Below are positions 1-10,960 of a stretch of DNA of 64,000 nucleotides, one piece after another. The first letter of the stretch is position 1, and each line of letters starts with the position of its first letter. The stretch is from Psococerastis gibbosa. Lineage: Eukaryota > Arthropoda > Insecta > Psocodea > Psocidae. Below the pieces are notes generated by a model. The model was not told the DNA's origin, searched no databases, and saw nothing but the letters and a program-made list of their open reading frames with translations. A program made the position numbers and the translations under genes. The stretch lies in assembly GCA_963971405.1 (NCBI GenBank), contig OZ020487.1:13985344-14049343 (forward strand), in the 5' to 3' direction.

Positions 1-240
1 TGTGGTACTGTGGTAGTCCCGAGGAAGGAGTTCAAGAACTGTGGCCGATTAGTGTTAGTGAAGGTCACATGTCATATTATACCGAACTGTATAAAGGAGC
101 ATTTCAGCTAATTTAACGGTAATTTTTTATGCATCTACGATCGATACTTCCTGTATAAATCGACTTTGTGCAAAAAATACGTTATGGGAGTACCTACTCC
201 GGATTATATAGAGTAGGCCTACTAGCATTGAAATATCTAC

Positions 241-445
241 TCATGTCAGGACATGTAATGAGTAGTGGTACTAGCTTTTACCCAAAAGGTTGTAGGTTTG
301 AGTCCCACACTTGCTTTATTTTCTGGCCATGATTTAGAGGTCATGTGAAGCAAACGACCCCGGGCCTTCCTAAAATAGTTAAGTGTAAGAGAGGGCTTTA
401 TAACCTTAACTTCTCTAGGTCATGGTTTTTCAATAGAACAAAAGT
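241..445 (+). repeat. tRNA-derived SINE (family E)
   Basis: A pol III head with box A-like bases near 258-272 and box B ggtttgagtcc at 295-305, followed by a body (cacacttgct, ggccatga, ccttcctaa, gagagggctttata). Related copies lie at 35008-35130 (plus), 39110-39275 and 40160-40312 (minus), with 3' fragments at 4366-4495 (plus) and 35325-35460 (minus). Confidence 0.75.
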
Positions 446-593
446 CAGTAATTATTTATTTATTTATACCATTTGGCGGAGGGTGGTGCGGTGGTTTGAG
501 AAGCCAAAAGTCCCCCTGCCTCAATCAGTCACATGCGTACCTAGTTTGGTTACTTGAAAGGCTTTTATGGACGTTTTGCCCCCCGCCTTCCCA

Positions 594-770
594 ACGACCC
601 CATCGGTTTTTGGGCATTATTGTTTTTTATGATAAAAACAGAAGGCCCTTTGGAGGCTTACGTTGTATGTTTGTGTCCTTATCAAGTTTCGGCCGTTAGC
701 AAACTGGTTTACGTCGTCGATGTCAACCCACACCACGGCTACAATTGAAAATATACTATTGGACGTTCTG
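594..770 (+). repeat. family D repeat, partial
   Basis: Contains tttcggccgttagcaaactg and gtcgatgtcaacccacacca before decaying at about 770. Confidence 0.55.
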
Positions 771-961
771 GGTCATTATCGTATGTTATCAAATAACAAC
801 AATTTATAGGTGCGGAGACACCTATTTAAATTCGTAAAAAGCTTCTACAGGTAGGGGAAGTAGAGAAGGGAAGAGTATCTAAGTACGGGAAGACGTAGAG
901 ACTTACGCTGCGAAGGAATTAGATCAGCATGTACCGTCCATGTTTCCATGTCTTCCTTTAA

Positions 962-1344
962 GGCGCCCATTCCATTGACCGGCTAGGGCTATTTCCAAAA
1001 CGGTGACGTGGTAGCAGACACTCAAGACTTAGGTAGGGTCTCCACCGACCTCGCATTGCAGATTGCAAGTGACATTGACGGAAATGTTTGTTTTTCTTTT
1101 TATAGAAATCTATTAAAATGTTTGTAATTAACATATCCCATGAAGCCATTTTTTAATTTTAGTTTGTTTGTTTGTGATTTTGTTGTATGATCATTGATCA
1201 ATTTTAACTATGGCATAGAGGAAAATAAACATTTCCGTCAATTCTGCAATGCGTGGTCGGTGGAAACGCCACCTAAGTCTTGAGTGTCTGCTTCCACGTC
1301 ACCGTTGTTGGAAATAGCCCTAGCCGGTCAATGGAATGGGCACC
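962..1344. mobile_element. MITE family A copy
   Basis: About 383 bp with roughly 120-140 bp terminal inverted repeats beginning ggcgcccattcc and ending ggaatgggcacc. The AT-rich core has gatcattgatcaattttaac. Flanks are TAA left and TAT right, a one-base mismatch of a 3-bp target duplication. Non-autonomous; TSD type suggests PIF/Harbinger-like mobilisation (inference). Confidence 0.85.
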
Positions 1345-1621
1345 TATTCTCTATAATAAGCTGAGGCATACTTACCATTGACATTGTAACAGGTTTTAGC
1401 ATGACTTTTGTCAGTGTACGTATAGTGTTGATAGTAGATATTTGTATAGTAATACGTAAGGGTCTGTCGAAAGTTTGTATATTTTTAGCAAGGTCGTTGT
1501 GGCCCGTGGTCCCTACTGGTTTTGCACTGAGCTCATCTGAAAAGTACTAAAACACCGGCAATAATAGACTATCGTTGGTTGGGTCTATTCTGTTTAGCTA
1601 GTCAATCTTTTCCTGTTTTAG

Positions 1622-1748
1622 GTTTTGGCGGGCGATCCAAAACAATTGGCTCCAGTTTGTCATTCAAAGCTAGCCGAGAATTTCGGACTGAGCTTTTCCC
1701 TTCTTGAAAGACTGATTGAGACTATTCCTATCTACCAGAAATCACGCG
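1622..1748 (+). CDS. copy 1 exon: helicase motif III
   Basis: 127 bp, ends in phase 1. It encodes VLAGDPKQLAPVC and then a leucine-rich stretch ending IPIYQKSR. GDPKQL is the Upf1-like motif III coupling ATP hydrolysis to unwinding. The acceptor AG is at 1620-1621 and the donor is gtaatt, the same donor as the matching exon of copy 2. About 37 of 43 residues match copy 2. Confidence 0.88.
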
Positions 1749-4700
1749 GTAATTTATTAATTTAGTAAATCTATTGTAAATTTATTTATTACGCTCTGAT
1801 TCAATCGATACTGCATATGCCGAACAATTTTCACCCACAACTACCCCTCCCCGAAAAAATGGGCTGGATCCGTCCCTGGTTGTACTAATCTGTGCTATTT
1901 TCACAATGCAGCATTTTGTTTGATATATGCTGCCTGCTTCATGTTATGTAGTTTATGGTTTTTGGTTTCCAATTTATACGTAGTATATGGATAGCTTTGT
2001 GACGGTCCAAATTTTCGATTCCGACATTTCAACGGAATTACACGTTTTGAGGTCCCATGAACTCAAAAAAGTGTTTTTTACGAAATGTCTGTCTGTCGCT
2101 CTGTCTATCTGTCTGTCGCTCTGTCTGTTCATCGATTTCCGGGCAAACTACTCGGATACTGGATTTGGATGAAATTTGGCATGTATATAGGTTCACAAAA
2201 ATCATACCTCAGGACCATTTTTTTTTTATTTAGGGCTAACTCAATTTGGGGGGGGGGGGGAATAATTCTCAAAAAACTCCAAATAAACGTCTAAAAAAAT
2301 TATTTCTCAAAACCGGCTCATACGATTTCTTTTACATTCACATATATTGTAGTTGTTATTAATGTTGACAAAATGCGGGGGGTCGCTTCCCCCTTGATAG
2401 TTTGCTTCTGGGGGTAAAAAAATAAAAATAACTAAATTTTAATGAAGAATGACTAAAAAAGAATTTTTCTGCGAAACCTTTCTATCGGTGATTTCTACCT
2501 TCAGGCATGTTTTAGGTGTTAAATTGAGTAACGAAACGGGACAGGTTACTTTCCCAAAACTATTTGGTTTTATGAAAAAAAATGTTTTTTTGAAAAATGA
2601 TACAAAATTCACGCTCAAATGGATTGCGTGCTCTGCCATTATTGCTGTGTGGTAATGTGTTGGTCTGACCTATCTAGAATTTACCTCACCTCCGGTGACG
2701 TTAGATGGACAACCCCCCCCCCCCCCCCCGAGATATCGGAAATTTAACCATAGGAAAATTATTTACCATGAAATTACTAATTTTCTCTATCTACTAATTT
2801 TGATAAATTGGAAAGCATGTTCGAGTAAACTCGGACCGGTTTTTTTTATTCGTCATAAAATAGACAGATAACGGCGCTGTCAGAAAATACAAGGCGGCTC
2901 CATATTTAATATTTGAATAATTACAGGCGAATATAATACCCAGTACATTACTATGCTACGTGACAACTATCGATGCCACCAGCAAATCCTGTCTCTTTCG
3001 AATCGACTCTTCTATGACTGTTTGCTTCGAGCTAAGGTATACATTTCTGATAATTTATTTCCGTGTAACTTAATATTTTTTTTAGTATCTATACTCAGTT
3101 CGGAGTTTATAATAATAATTTGTGTATTTTTTTTACCTTTTTATAGTTTTTTTTACAGATATTGTAGGCCCTCTTAACCGAAGTTGTGCGGGGTACTTAC
3201 TAATTATTCGAGCTGACAAAATTAATATATTAATTACACCAGACATATTGGTATTAATTCAGTAATATATTGTTACGTTGGTAGAAGTGCTTTTTAGATA
3301 CTTTAATTTGACTTATATGATACGTATACATGCAGTATGTACTGTATACTGTAATAAGGTTCCACAATAGTCAGTGATATGTTTCCTATATGGGCCTACG
3401 GCACCTACCGCCTTATTGGTACCAAAAGCTCTGCCTACACGTTTTTTATAGCTGGGAAGACTGACAAGCCCGAGCGCAGCGGGTTTCGTATGTCCGATAT
3501 CAGTTTTTATTAGAGAGGACTCTAAGCACTTTTTGACATAAAGTAAAATCACTTTCTTATGTATGCAGAGAATGTATTAAAGAATAGTGAATGATTAGGA
3601 GCCGATATATACGTACATACTGATCTTACGGATCCCAGATCTTATGTATCCGAGTGAACTAGGGGCGAGAAGTTGATTCTCGACTGAAATGATTTTTATA
3701 CTATAAAAAAAACTATTTTAATTTATTATTCTAAACTATTATAATTTTTCGTATGCCTACAATAGATGTAGAACATGAACCTTGTGTGTTTGGGTGTAGC
3801 ACACATTAAAAAGGAACCTATTGTAGTCAATGCCTAACTGTACGTATGGTACAATACGTATCGTATTAGACTCACCAAATTGTTTTGGAAAATTACTAAT
3901 AGCTTGTGAGGCTAGGTCACAATCGTATGACAATATCGTGCAGTAAATATGCTTTATCGACGTATAGTTCTGATTTTGAGAATTTTCTATTTCAGTGCCC
4001 CTATGATCCATTAAGTGAATATTGCCTCAAGACAAGTTCTCCTAAGAATGGCGGATCCATGATATTTCATGCGGTCATAGGAACTGAACGGCGGTATCGC
4101 GGCTGTTATAGTTATTATAACGACGAAGAAGCCAACCAGGTTATACCGTACTACATAACTTTTTTACTATTACTCTTTCTTACTATGTATAGAGGCGCCT
4201 TCTTCCAGCCAAATATAACAAATTCAAGAAACTATTCGCTTGACTGAGTACAATGGAGCTAGTTGATCCCTTATTGATATATTACAATAAGTTAAATAAC
4301 GAGAAATGTATAATTTGTGGGTTTGCTCCTTCTCTTTTTATTTTTTATTCTATAGGCCTATATGCTTCGGAGGGCATGTAAAGCAGGCGGTCCCGAGTCT
4401 ACCTAGTTGAGTGTAAGAGAGAGCTTTATAGCCCTAACTCCGCTAGGTTGGCTTAGTAATAGAGCAATAAAAGTCAATATTTTATATATTTGTTATTATT
4501 ACTTGTGGGAAAATAATTTACCGTACTGTGTTTATACCTGACAAGTTGTGGATAGTTTTTAGCAGTGTATAAACTCGCAGCTATGTGGTGGTATACACAT
4601 ACATTATTATTATTATTATTTCGATAAATAAAAATAAAATAAAATGAACATTATGAATAAATAACAAAAATAAATTAGTAAGCCTTGTTTAGCAGCACTG

Positions 4701-7700
4701 TATGAGTCTTTTCGCAAGTAAGCGCTAGCTTGGGGATGCGGAATGTATTATTCTGTTTTATTTTTGTAATATATGCTCCTTGTAATATAAAAAAAAAATA
4801 ATAATAATGCCCGCGTCTTATCTTTTTTGTTTAAAATTTCCCTTTAATTGAGAACAATTTTACCGTCAGAAGGCCTAGGACATGCATAAGAAAGTATATA
4901 ATTATTCATTAGTAATGTCTGTTGACAGGTGCTGGATTACGTGAAATTATTTCTGGATCCCTCGTTTCCTATCCCAGTGGCAGTCAAGGAAATCGGCGTT
5001 GTGGCGCCTTACAAGGATCATGTGCTACTAATTGAGAAACGATTGAAACAACATGGCTGGTCTAAAATCACTGTCGGCTCTGCAGAGGCGTTTCAGGGGC
5101 AAGGACGAAGGATCATCATAGTATCTACAGTTAGATCAGAGGTGAAATAGCTATACTAGCATTTTAAATAGCATTCTACTCTAAAAAAATCCTGGCTACG
5201 GGTCTGCGCCCATCGATTTAGTCAGTGCTATGGCTCAAGGAATTTCGAGGCATTCGAAGTTAATTAAACACAGGAAAATTATTTACTACCGGTTTCGAAA
5301 TCATATTATTTATCTCGGTTACTATACTAATTTGATAAATAGGAAAGCATGTTCGAGAAAACATCAGGTATCCATTTTTATATTTTCCTGCTTTGGGCTA
5401 ACTCAATTTTAGGGGGTTTCTATTCTATGTGATCACTAAATCGGACCCTTCTGTATACATACGTGAGAGGGGATAGATAATAGTGATGAGATAGATAATA
5501 TGAGGAATAGTGGACTTTGTTTACATTAATAATGACTACAATATAGGCCTATAGAGTATGTGAATTTAAAAGAAATTGTTTTAAAAAAAACATTTTTAAC
5601 CCTTTTTGACGTTTTTTTTAGAGTAAACCCCCCAAAATTGAATTAACCCGAAATACAAAAAAAAATGTCCCCAACTTATGATATTGGTGAACCTAGGACC
5701 TACATTCCGAATTTAATCAAAATCCAGTAGTATAGTTTGGCAGACACACATTTCGTAAAAACCACTGCTTTTGGTTTCTCAAAACGGGTAAATCTGTTGA
5801 AATATCTAAACATTTCGACCGTCACAAAGCTTCCCTTATTTTTTTATTTTTATTTTTTTTAAATAAATAAATAAAATGTTTAATAATGGAAGAAAATTTT
5901 ATATTTTACATTTACATTTTACCATTACACTACCCACACTAAGTACAACCCAAAAGGGCCGACTTGTTACGTGGGTAAAATTTTTTGTCAATATACACAG
6001 GATGTGTCGTCACATTTACATACATTTATGAGATATACAATTTAATATTTAAAAAGTTAAAAATTTAAAATACATACAAATACAATTATACTAGCTATAA
6101 GTTAGTGACTCCTTTAATAGGAAAGAAATTGGTCATTTTGTCCAAGGGCATACAGAAGACATGTTAAGATGACTCTCACTTAAATTGTGTAAAGAGAAAC
6201 TGCAGGTAGGTACTACTGATTTTATGATTATACTATAGTGCTACGACCGCGTTAAAGGCTACCTTTCATCCCCACCATCAACCTATCATTTTCCTTCACT
6301 GCCTTGAAATCTAATTTTAAAGAAGAGATTCCTCCTAACATTGTAAAATAGCTAATAGAAGCGCTTATATACTCAGATTTTGTATAATACCGGACAAATC
6401 AGGTAAATGCTGGGTTTATGTGACCACCCATTATATTTAATTGTTACAGAGGGATGATGGTGGCAAGCCGCAGCTCGGATTCTTAAAAGACCAACGACGC
6501 TTCAATGTCATGTTGACCAGAGCATCTGCGAAGGTATAGGTTTAATCCAACCATGGGAAATATAGTTGTTAGCTTCTAGGGGGGGGGGGGGCAATGAAAT
6601 TACAGAACCAACTCAGGCTGGTGGCAAGCTGAATTATAGTAGTTTACAAAACATTTTCGTCGGGGTAAAGCTGAATTTCTGTAGATATGCAGTTATACAT
6701 TTGTGTAAACTAGGGGAGCCCCATTCATGGGGCGATCGCTTTAGGCCTCGCTCGCGCTTGACCAAACATGTACGTACCAATTAGGCGCTTATTCCACCAA
6801 CGTCAGTAGTGATAGTAAATGTAGTATTGACGGAAATTTGAATTTTACTCTATGCCACAATTAAAATTGATCAATGATCATAGAGTAAAATCACGCGCTG
6901 CATACAATAACAAACTAAAATGGTGTCATGGAATATGTTAAGTTCAAACATTTTAATAGATTGTTTATAAAAGAGTTTTCATCCATTAAACAGATCGGTG
7001 AAGGTCGATCTTACTTCGGATCTCCTACTATTATTAGGTTGTATTAAAAATAATAAGCGTACGAAGAAAACAAATACAAACAAAATTTCAAAAAAAAAAA
7101 ATGCCAACAAATTTCAAAAATTTGGCGCATAGAAGATAAAGTGATCAATAGTTGAAAAAAACCTGTGGAATGGCGTGTTTCAATGAAACATTGAAATTTC
7201 CGTCAATACTACATTTACTATCACTATTGACGTTGGTGGAGTAAGCGCCTAAACAGACTCACTCCCCCCGCCAATGCTGACAGGGTTGCTTAAAGCAGCA
7301 ATGCGGAAAGCAGGCGTTGGAAAACAACAAACAACATCTCTCCATGTTCTAGACGCACTCAGGTGAAGGTGTCTGGCACCTGGCTTAGGCTGCAGGCTAG
7401 GAGACGCTCATGTTTTTAGTACAGGGCAGAGATAACTTTGTGTTCCTTGAACATAGAACGAGCCGGTATGACCTGTAAACCAGTCTACGCAGGTGCTGCT
7501 AGATACTTTCAAGAGCTGCCCAGGAACTTCGTTGGCTTCGATGGCAAGGTGGTAGCGTGCTTGTACTTGTGCGAGTCTCTGCGCGCCATGCGATCGGAGA
7601 CGTGTCGTAGCTCAGCACAAGTATTAATTTACTCATTGAGGTGACTGAGGAGGTCAATCGGATACATTCATTAAATTGTTTGTATGCGATTAACCTATAG

Positions 7701-8518
7701 TTTAAAAAAATTAGAAAATAGAAATTAGAAATTAGAAACATTATAGAGAGATGGAATCTTATAAGAACTCCTATAGGAAATCTGAAGCAACACCTTGATG
7801 ATGTGGAGGACATAATGTGCAACTATAGGCAACCATTTCCAATTTCGGATAATATTCATATACAGTATATATAGTAGTGAAGATTTGTCAGTACCGTACC
7901 TATGTTTTAGTTCAGTTTTTTGACTGCATATTGTAGTCACTACAAATCAATGCAGACAATTTTTATTCAATTTAATGATATTATAGTCTATATAGGTATG
8001 GTAATCATATTGCAATATTTTTACAGTGCATTGTAATTGGAAATCCGTTTGTCCTTCGGACTGACATGAAGTGGGCCCGCCTGATAGATGAAGCCAAAGC
8101 GGAGAGCCGTTACATTAATATTACTCTCAAGTGCACGAATTCTTCGAAATCGGACAATTTTCGTAAAAGAGGAAACCACTCGAAGTCTTCGATGTCGGAC
8201 AATTGGCGTGAACGGGAAAACCACACAAAGTCTTCGATGTCGGATAATTGGCGTGAACGGGAAAACCACACAAAGTCTTCGATGTCGGACAGTTGGCGTA
8301 AACGGGAAAACCAGACGAAGTCTTCGATGTCGGACAATTGGCGTGAACGGGAAAACCACACAAAGTCTTCGATGTCGGACAATTGGCGTAAACGGGAAAA
8401 CCAGACGAAGTCTTTGATATTGGACAGCAATTGGCGTAGGATGGAAGCCCCTACGAAGTTTTCGGTATTGAAAAATTTGTTGGAAGAGGAAACACCCCGA
8501 GTGGTGACAAGTCAGTAA
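1622..8518 (+). CDS. MOV10/Armitage-like RNA helicase, copy 1 (3' half; 5' end outside window)
   Basis: Joined exons 1622-1748, 2927-3036, 3996-4139, 4929-5141, 6450-6533 and 8027-8518 give 389 residues and a TAA stop with no internal stop; every junction keeps frame. In order they carry helicase motif III (GDPKQL), the motif IV region (LRDNYRCH), motif V (TVGSAEAFQGQG), motif VI (RRFNVMLTRA) and the family's C-terminal block (CIVIGNPFVLRTD). These are the RecA2 half of Upf1-like superfamily-1 helicases, and spacing and wording match MOV10/Armitage. That family unwinds RNA 5'-3' and acts in RNA silencing and piRNA biogenesis in cytoplasmic granules or at mitochondria. Motifs I, Ia and II are not found in bases 1-1621, so the 5' exons lie left of the window or are lost. 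The paralogue at 19032-29614 has the same exon structure. Intact splice sites and frame argue for a functional gene; expression is unproven. Confidence 0.82.
1985..2856 (+). repeat. family F dispersed element
   Basis: About 870 bp with marks in order: gacggtccaaattttcgatt, a CTGT-rich microsatellite (2084-2126), a G run, gtttgcttctgggggtaaaa, a C run and gttcgagtaaactcggaccgg. A near full-length inverted copy is at 38230-39075; fragments occur at 5240-5850 and 61515-62370. Lies in the first visible intron of helicase copy 1. No ORF; probably non-autonomous. Confidence 0.75.
2084..2126 (+). repeat. CTGT/CTGTCGCT microsatellite
   Basis: Repeated ctgtctgt and ctgtcgct units inside family F. The matching inverse GACA tract is at 38935-38963, and a CAGA-type tract is at 62227-62262. 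Confidence 0.8.
2927..3036 (+). CDS. copy 1 exon: helicase motif IV region
   Basis: 110 bp, entered in phase 1, leaving phase 0. It encodes YITMLRDNYRCHQQILSLSN; LRDNYR is the conserved RecA2 arginine motif of this family. The acceptor is ttacag and the donor is gtatac, a normal GT donor. The matching exon of copy 2 has a GC donor here. Confidence 0.88.
3037..3995 (+). other. intron of helicase copy 1, no recognised repeat
   Basis: 959 bp, AT-rich. Short open frames on both strands lack known motifs. Nothing further seen. Confidence 0.6.
3996..4139 (+). CDS. copy 1 exon: RecA2 segment CPYDPLSEYCLK
   Basis: 144 bp, phase 0 at both ends, 48 residues, containing IFHAVIGTERRYRG and SYYNDEEANQ. 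In MOV10-family helicases this segment carries the 'pI.F..v.G.e.r...S.yN..EA' block between motifs IV and V. It follows a ttcag acceptor and is followed by gttata. It is the most divergent shared exon (about 37 of 48 residues identical to copy 2). Confidence 0.85.
4366..4495 (+). repeat. SINE family E, 3' fragment
   Basis: Starts at tgcttcggagggcatgtaaa and runs to the common 3' end (gagagctttatagccctaac, then caataaaagtcaata). It lies in the intron between copy 1 exons 3996-4139 and 4929-5141. The pol III head is missing. Confidence 0.65.
4929..5141 (+). CDS. copy 1 exon: helicase motif V
   Basis: 213 bp, phase 0 at both ends, 71 residues. It contains EIGVVAPYK and the motif V stretch ITVGSAEAFQGQGRRIIIVS. 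The fifth residue of FQGQG is glutamate in most Upf1-like helicases; here it is glycine. The donor gag|gtgaaa is weaker than the gtatgt of copy 2, and read-through meets a TAG at 5148-5150. Confidence 0.88.
5240..5850. repeat. family F fragments in a helicase copy 1 intron
   Basis: 5270-5360 resembles the 3' part of family F (aaaattatttac, gataaataggaaagcatgtt). 5560-5835 resembles the inverse 5' part (gtgaatttaaaagaaattgt, cagacacacatttcgtaaaa, tttcgaccgtcacaaagctt). Confidence 0.6.
6450..6533 (+). CDS. copy 1 exon: helicase motif VI
   Basis: 84 bp, phase 0 at both ends, 28 residues, containing KPQLGFLKDQRRFNVMLTRA. The Arg of LTRA is the motif VI arginine finger contacting ATP. It has one residue more than the matching exon in copy 2 (DDGGK against DGYK). 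Confidence 0.88.
6784..7249. mobile_element. MITE family B copy
   Basis: 466 bp with ends ggcgcttattccacc and ggtggagtaagcgcc, inner arms around cgtcagtagtgatagtaaatg. A unique core has gatcggtgaaggtcgatctt. Shares ends and the gatcaatgatcat core with family A. It lies in the copy 1 helicase intron between 6533 and 8027. Confidence 0.85.
7540..7670 (+). repeat. family G dispersed repeat
   Basis: gatggcaaggtggtagcgtg followed by cttgtacttgtgcgag and cggatacattcattaaat. Copies at 24463-24530 and 32426-32545. An open frame crosses it but is not conserved between copies. Confidence 0.65.
8027..8518 (+). CDS. copy 1 last exon: C-terminal block plus repeat-encoded tail
   Basis: 492 bp from the acceptor ttacag to TAA at 8516-8518. 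The first 36 residues (CIVIGNPFVLRTD to YINITLKC) match copy 2 at about 29 positions and are the normal end of the helicase core. From 8138 the coding sequence becomes tandem 15-residue units of the form KSSMSDNWRERENHT, rich in Ser, Arg, Asn and charged residues, likely disordered. After about seven units comes a short unique tail ending RVVTSQ. The matching exon of copy 2 has only 53 residues and lacks the repeats. Confidence 0.85.
   Translation, partial: CIVIGNPFVLRTDMKWARLIDEAKAESRYINITLKCTNSSKSDNFRKRGNHSKSSMSDNWRERENHTKSSMSDNWRERENHTKSSMSDSWRKRENQTKSSMSDNWRERENHTKSSMSDNWRKRENQTKSLILDSNWRRMEAPTKFSVLKNLLEEETPRVVTSQ
8138..8455 (+). repeat. 45-bp coding minisatellite, about 7 units
   Basis: Unit starts at 8138, 8183, 8228, 8273, 8318, 8363 and 8408. 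The period is exactly 45 bp, and the last unit is 48 bp and degenerate. The middle five differ by only a few bases, for example gtgaacggg against gtaaacggg and cacaca against cagacg. The period is a multiple of three, so reading frame is kept and most alternative frames are also open. The first and last units are the most diverged, the usual pattern of unequal exchange with central homogenisation. Confidence 0.93.
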
Positions 8519-9235
8519 ACTTCAAATTTGTATTTGTTGGGTATCGTATTTCATCGCTTGGTTCGTGAACATTGTTTCCTTTTATCTTTGCTTCTTCATT
8601 GTTTTTGTTTTGCATCTGTTTTGAAACTTTTTTAACGACTTGTTTATTATGGGATGAAAGTCAGCTGCACACCGGTGCACGGTTTTCCTCGAGACACGCG
8701 GCAGGGTCAAAATCTTCGGAAGTTGACTCGGTGGTTATTCATCTACTCGAATGCTTCAATCCAAGGACACAAATCGTCCGCGACTCGCTCGTGCGGATGG
8801 CACCTAGCTCCCTCACCATTTCAGTTTGCACAGCGGTGCCGTCCAGTTTTACATACCGAGATCAGTATCGGCTGATGGCATGGCCTTGCACTGGAACATG
8901 GCCGTGCTGAGGCGTCCAGTATTCCTTGTGGAAACACTTTAAGTGTGGTGTGAACTTAAGTTAACTGCAATATATTAATAATAATCATTTAATTCCCAAA
9001 TAGTACAATACCTAGAGTATGTTCAATAGTAGCTAGGCTATGTTTATATAGTTATTTGTGATAGAAAGCCTACTTACCTAACTGTTTTTATAAAATTACA
9101 TTACGTAGGCTACGATGAGTATGTAGCCCAAATTTAACCTCATTATAATAATAATAATATTAAAATAAAGTCTATTTTCTTAATAATGTTACATTTGTGA
9201 GACAAAAGAAGTGCCCACTCATGCCATCGGCGTGA
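8519..9235 (+). other. 3' flank of helicase copy 1
   Basis: Probable 3' UTR. Candidate polyadenylation signal AATAAA near 9165 in attaaaataaagtc. Open frames at 8572-8910 have no recognised similarity. Confidence 0.45.
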
Positions 9236-10110
9236 AATGAAATGAAATGAAATGAAATATCGTCTTTATTTTCAGGCGAGCTTTAGCCCCGAAGGGCTAC
9301 TCTTCCAGCTAACCTTCACAATTTTTTGTTTACATTAAATTTTTTTGAACAAAGATCGTTTTCCTGTAAAAAAAAAAAAAAAAAAAAAAGATAGCCTAAA
9401 CATAAGAAAAGAAAAATTCATGCACTCACTCATTTACTCGCACACAACATTCCCCAGAAATTGATGGCAGGCTGCCTTAAATCTCCCCAAGCTGCTCTCG
9501 GTCCTTGTTTCGTCAGTCAGGGAATTCCAAAGTTTAGAGGTATTCACTACAAAGGAATGGTTGTAGTTGTTAGTTCGGTGATTAGGAATGGAAAGTTTGT
9601 TTGAAGCTCTTGTATTGAAATTATGGTAGTCTGATAAATATGAAAATAAGGATGATAGGTAGGATGGGTTTTTAGTATGTAAAATCTTAAGGAGGTATAG
9701 CAGTGCATGCTTTTCTCTACGCTCTCTAGCCTTCAGCCAGCCTATTTTATTATAGTAAGGGGTAATATGGCAGTCTTTTTTTAATGAGAATATATAGCGG
9801 ATACATGCATTCATTCTTAGCTGTAGCTTGTAATTGAGTGTTTCATTTAAACCCCCATACAAAACATCCGTGTAATCAAAAACAGGCAGTATGATAGTCT
9901 GTATTAGGGTCTGTCTAACTTAACATCTAGCATATTTTTTAACCTATACATTGCATGAATAGTACCATTAACTTTTTTACATGTATTCTTTATTTGGGCT
10001 TCCCAACTCATGTATTGATCGAATATCACTCCTAGATTCTTTACTTGGGGGCTATACGGTATCGGGACTCCATTTAATTGCGTGCGAGGGTACATAGCAC
10101 TCAACAGCTA
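9236..10110 (-). mobile_element. LINE 3' end (reverse-transcriptase C-terminal region), minus strand
   Basis: Minus-strand reading frames 9904-10104 (LNGVPIPYSPQVKNLGVIFD, SWEAQIKNTCKKVN) and 9434-9862 (LQLRMNACIRYIFSLKKD, GWLKARERREKHALLYLLKI, NTSKLWNSL) match the thumb and C-terminal region after a non-LTR reverse transcriptase. They are separated by a frameshift or stop near 9865-9905. The 3' end reads AATAAAGACGATA followed by a TTTCA tandem tail (plus-strand GAAAT repeats 9236-9258). 5'-truncated and broken. Confidence 0.8.
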
Positions 10111-10179
10111 AAACTAATTTCTAACTAATTGTACACAAATTTAATAGGGACCCACTGACTTCAGCAGGTAGACTCGTAC

Positions 10180-10384
10180 ACCTTTACTTGCTTAAGTCGT
10201 GCCTTATTGGCCTGTTTCATTGCGTCAATGGTAACCTTGTCTCAGCTTGTCCATTATCGCATTGTAGCCGGTGTAGATTGACATCGAGAACGTACGGTAT
10301 ACCAGTTTGCCAATGGCTAAAAATTCATAAGGAAACAATACAAATAATGTCCCAAACCCATGGGGTCATTGGCCTGGGCCCATA
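10180..10384 (-). repeat. family D repeat, minus strand
   Basis: The plus strand reads gtcgtgccttattggcctgt, cttgtctcagcttgtccatt and ccagtttgccaatggctaaa, the inverse of the 32215 copy. Confidence 0.7.
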
Positions 10385-10680
10385 GTCCTTCTGTTATGTT
10401 CTACATGTTTTAAAGTAAAAGACTAGTTTTACTTATCAGTTATTCATTTAATTCATCTTTTATTTCCTTACGGTTACATTTATACTTTATTCCAAATACT
10501 CCATTTTCTAACTTCCAAGGAAGAACAAAGGCAGTTAGTACACCACGCTGCCACTATGCCACAGCACCAAAACAACGCGCGAAACAACTACGAACTTAAA
10601 CTTAGTTCTACTTCTTAAATACCTAAACATTACACCTTCTAAAAATTACATTACTCTGACGTCAGCAGCAGGTGTTACAG

Positions 10681-10960
10681 TACGGTATTCCATGTTCCTG
10701 TGGTGAAGTTTATATAGGTGCTAGTACTACAGAACGTAGCTTGAAGATCAGGATATGAAGACACAAACGTAACTGACTTCCTCTACATTCAGTAAGGTCT
10801 GCAATTGCTGAGTATGCTCTAACACAAGAAAGCCGTATAATACGTTTTCAGGACGCGACAGTAGTCTACTATTTACAACTGCTTCATGGTTGTTATAGTT
10901 CAACCTCTCCAGCAGTATACCACTTTACTAATATAATAGGGCTAAGTTCGATTTTTTGGA
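10681..10960 (+). pseudogene. GIY-YIG endonuclease fragment of a retroelement
   Basis: The plus frame reads IPCSCGEVYIGASTTERSLK, then a stop, RHKRN, and after another stop SAIAEYALTQESRIIRFQDA. This is the GIY-YIG nuclease layout (CxCG.vYIG.t.R....R..EHkr...saiaeHa) of Penelope-like and related elements. Several in-frame stops and a frameshift before it mark it as decayed. Confidence 0.6.

Noticed and set aside
8021-8430. Overlapping open frames on the minus strand and in a second plus frame over the minisatellite
   Set aside because: They arise because a 45-bp repeat without stops is open in several frames; only the frame joined to the helicase has support.
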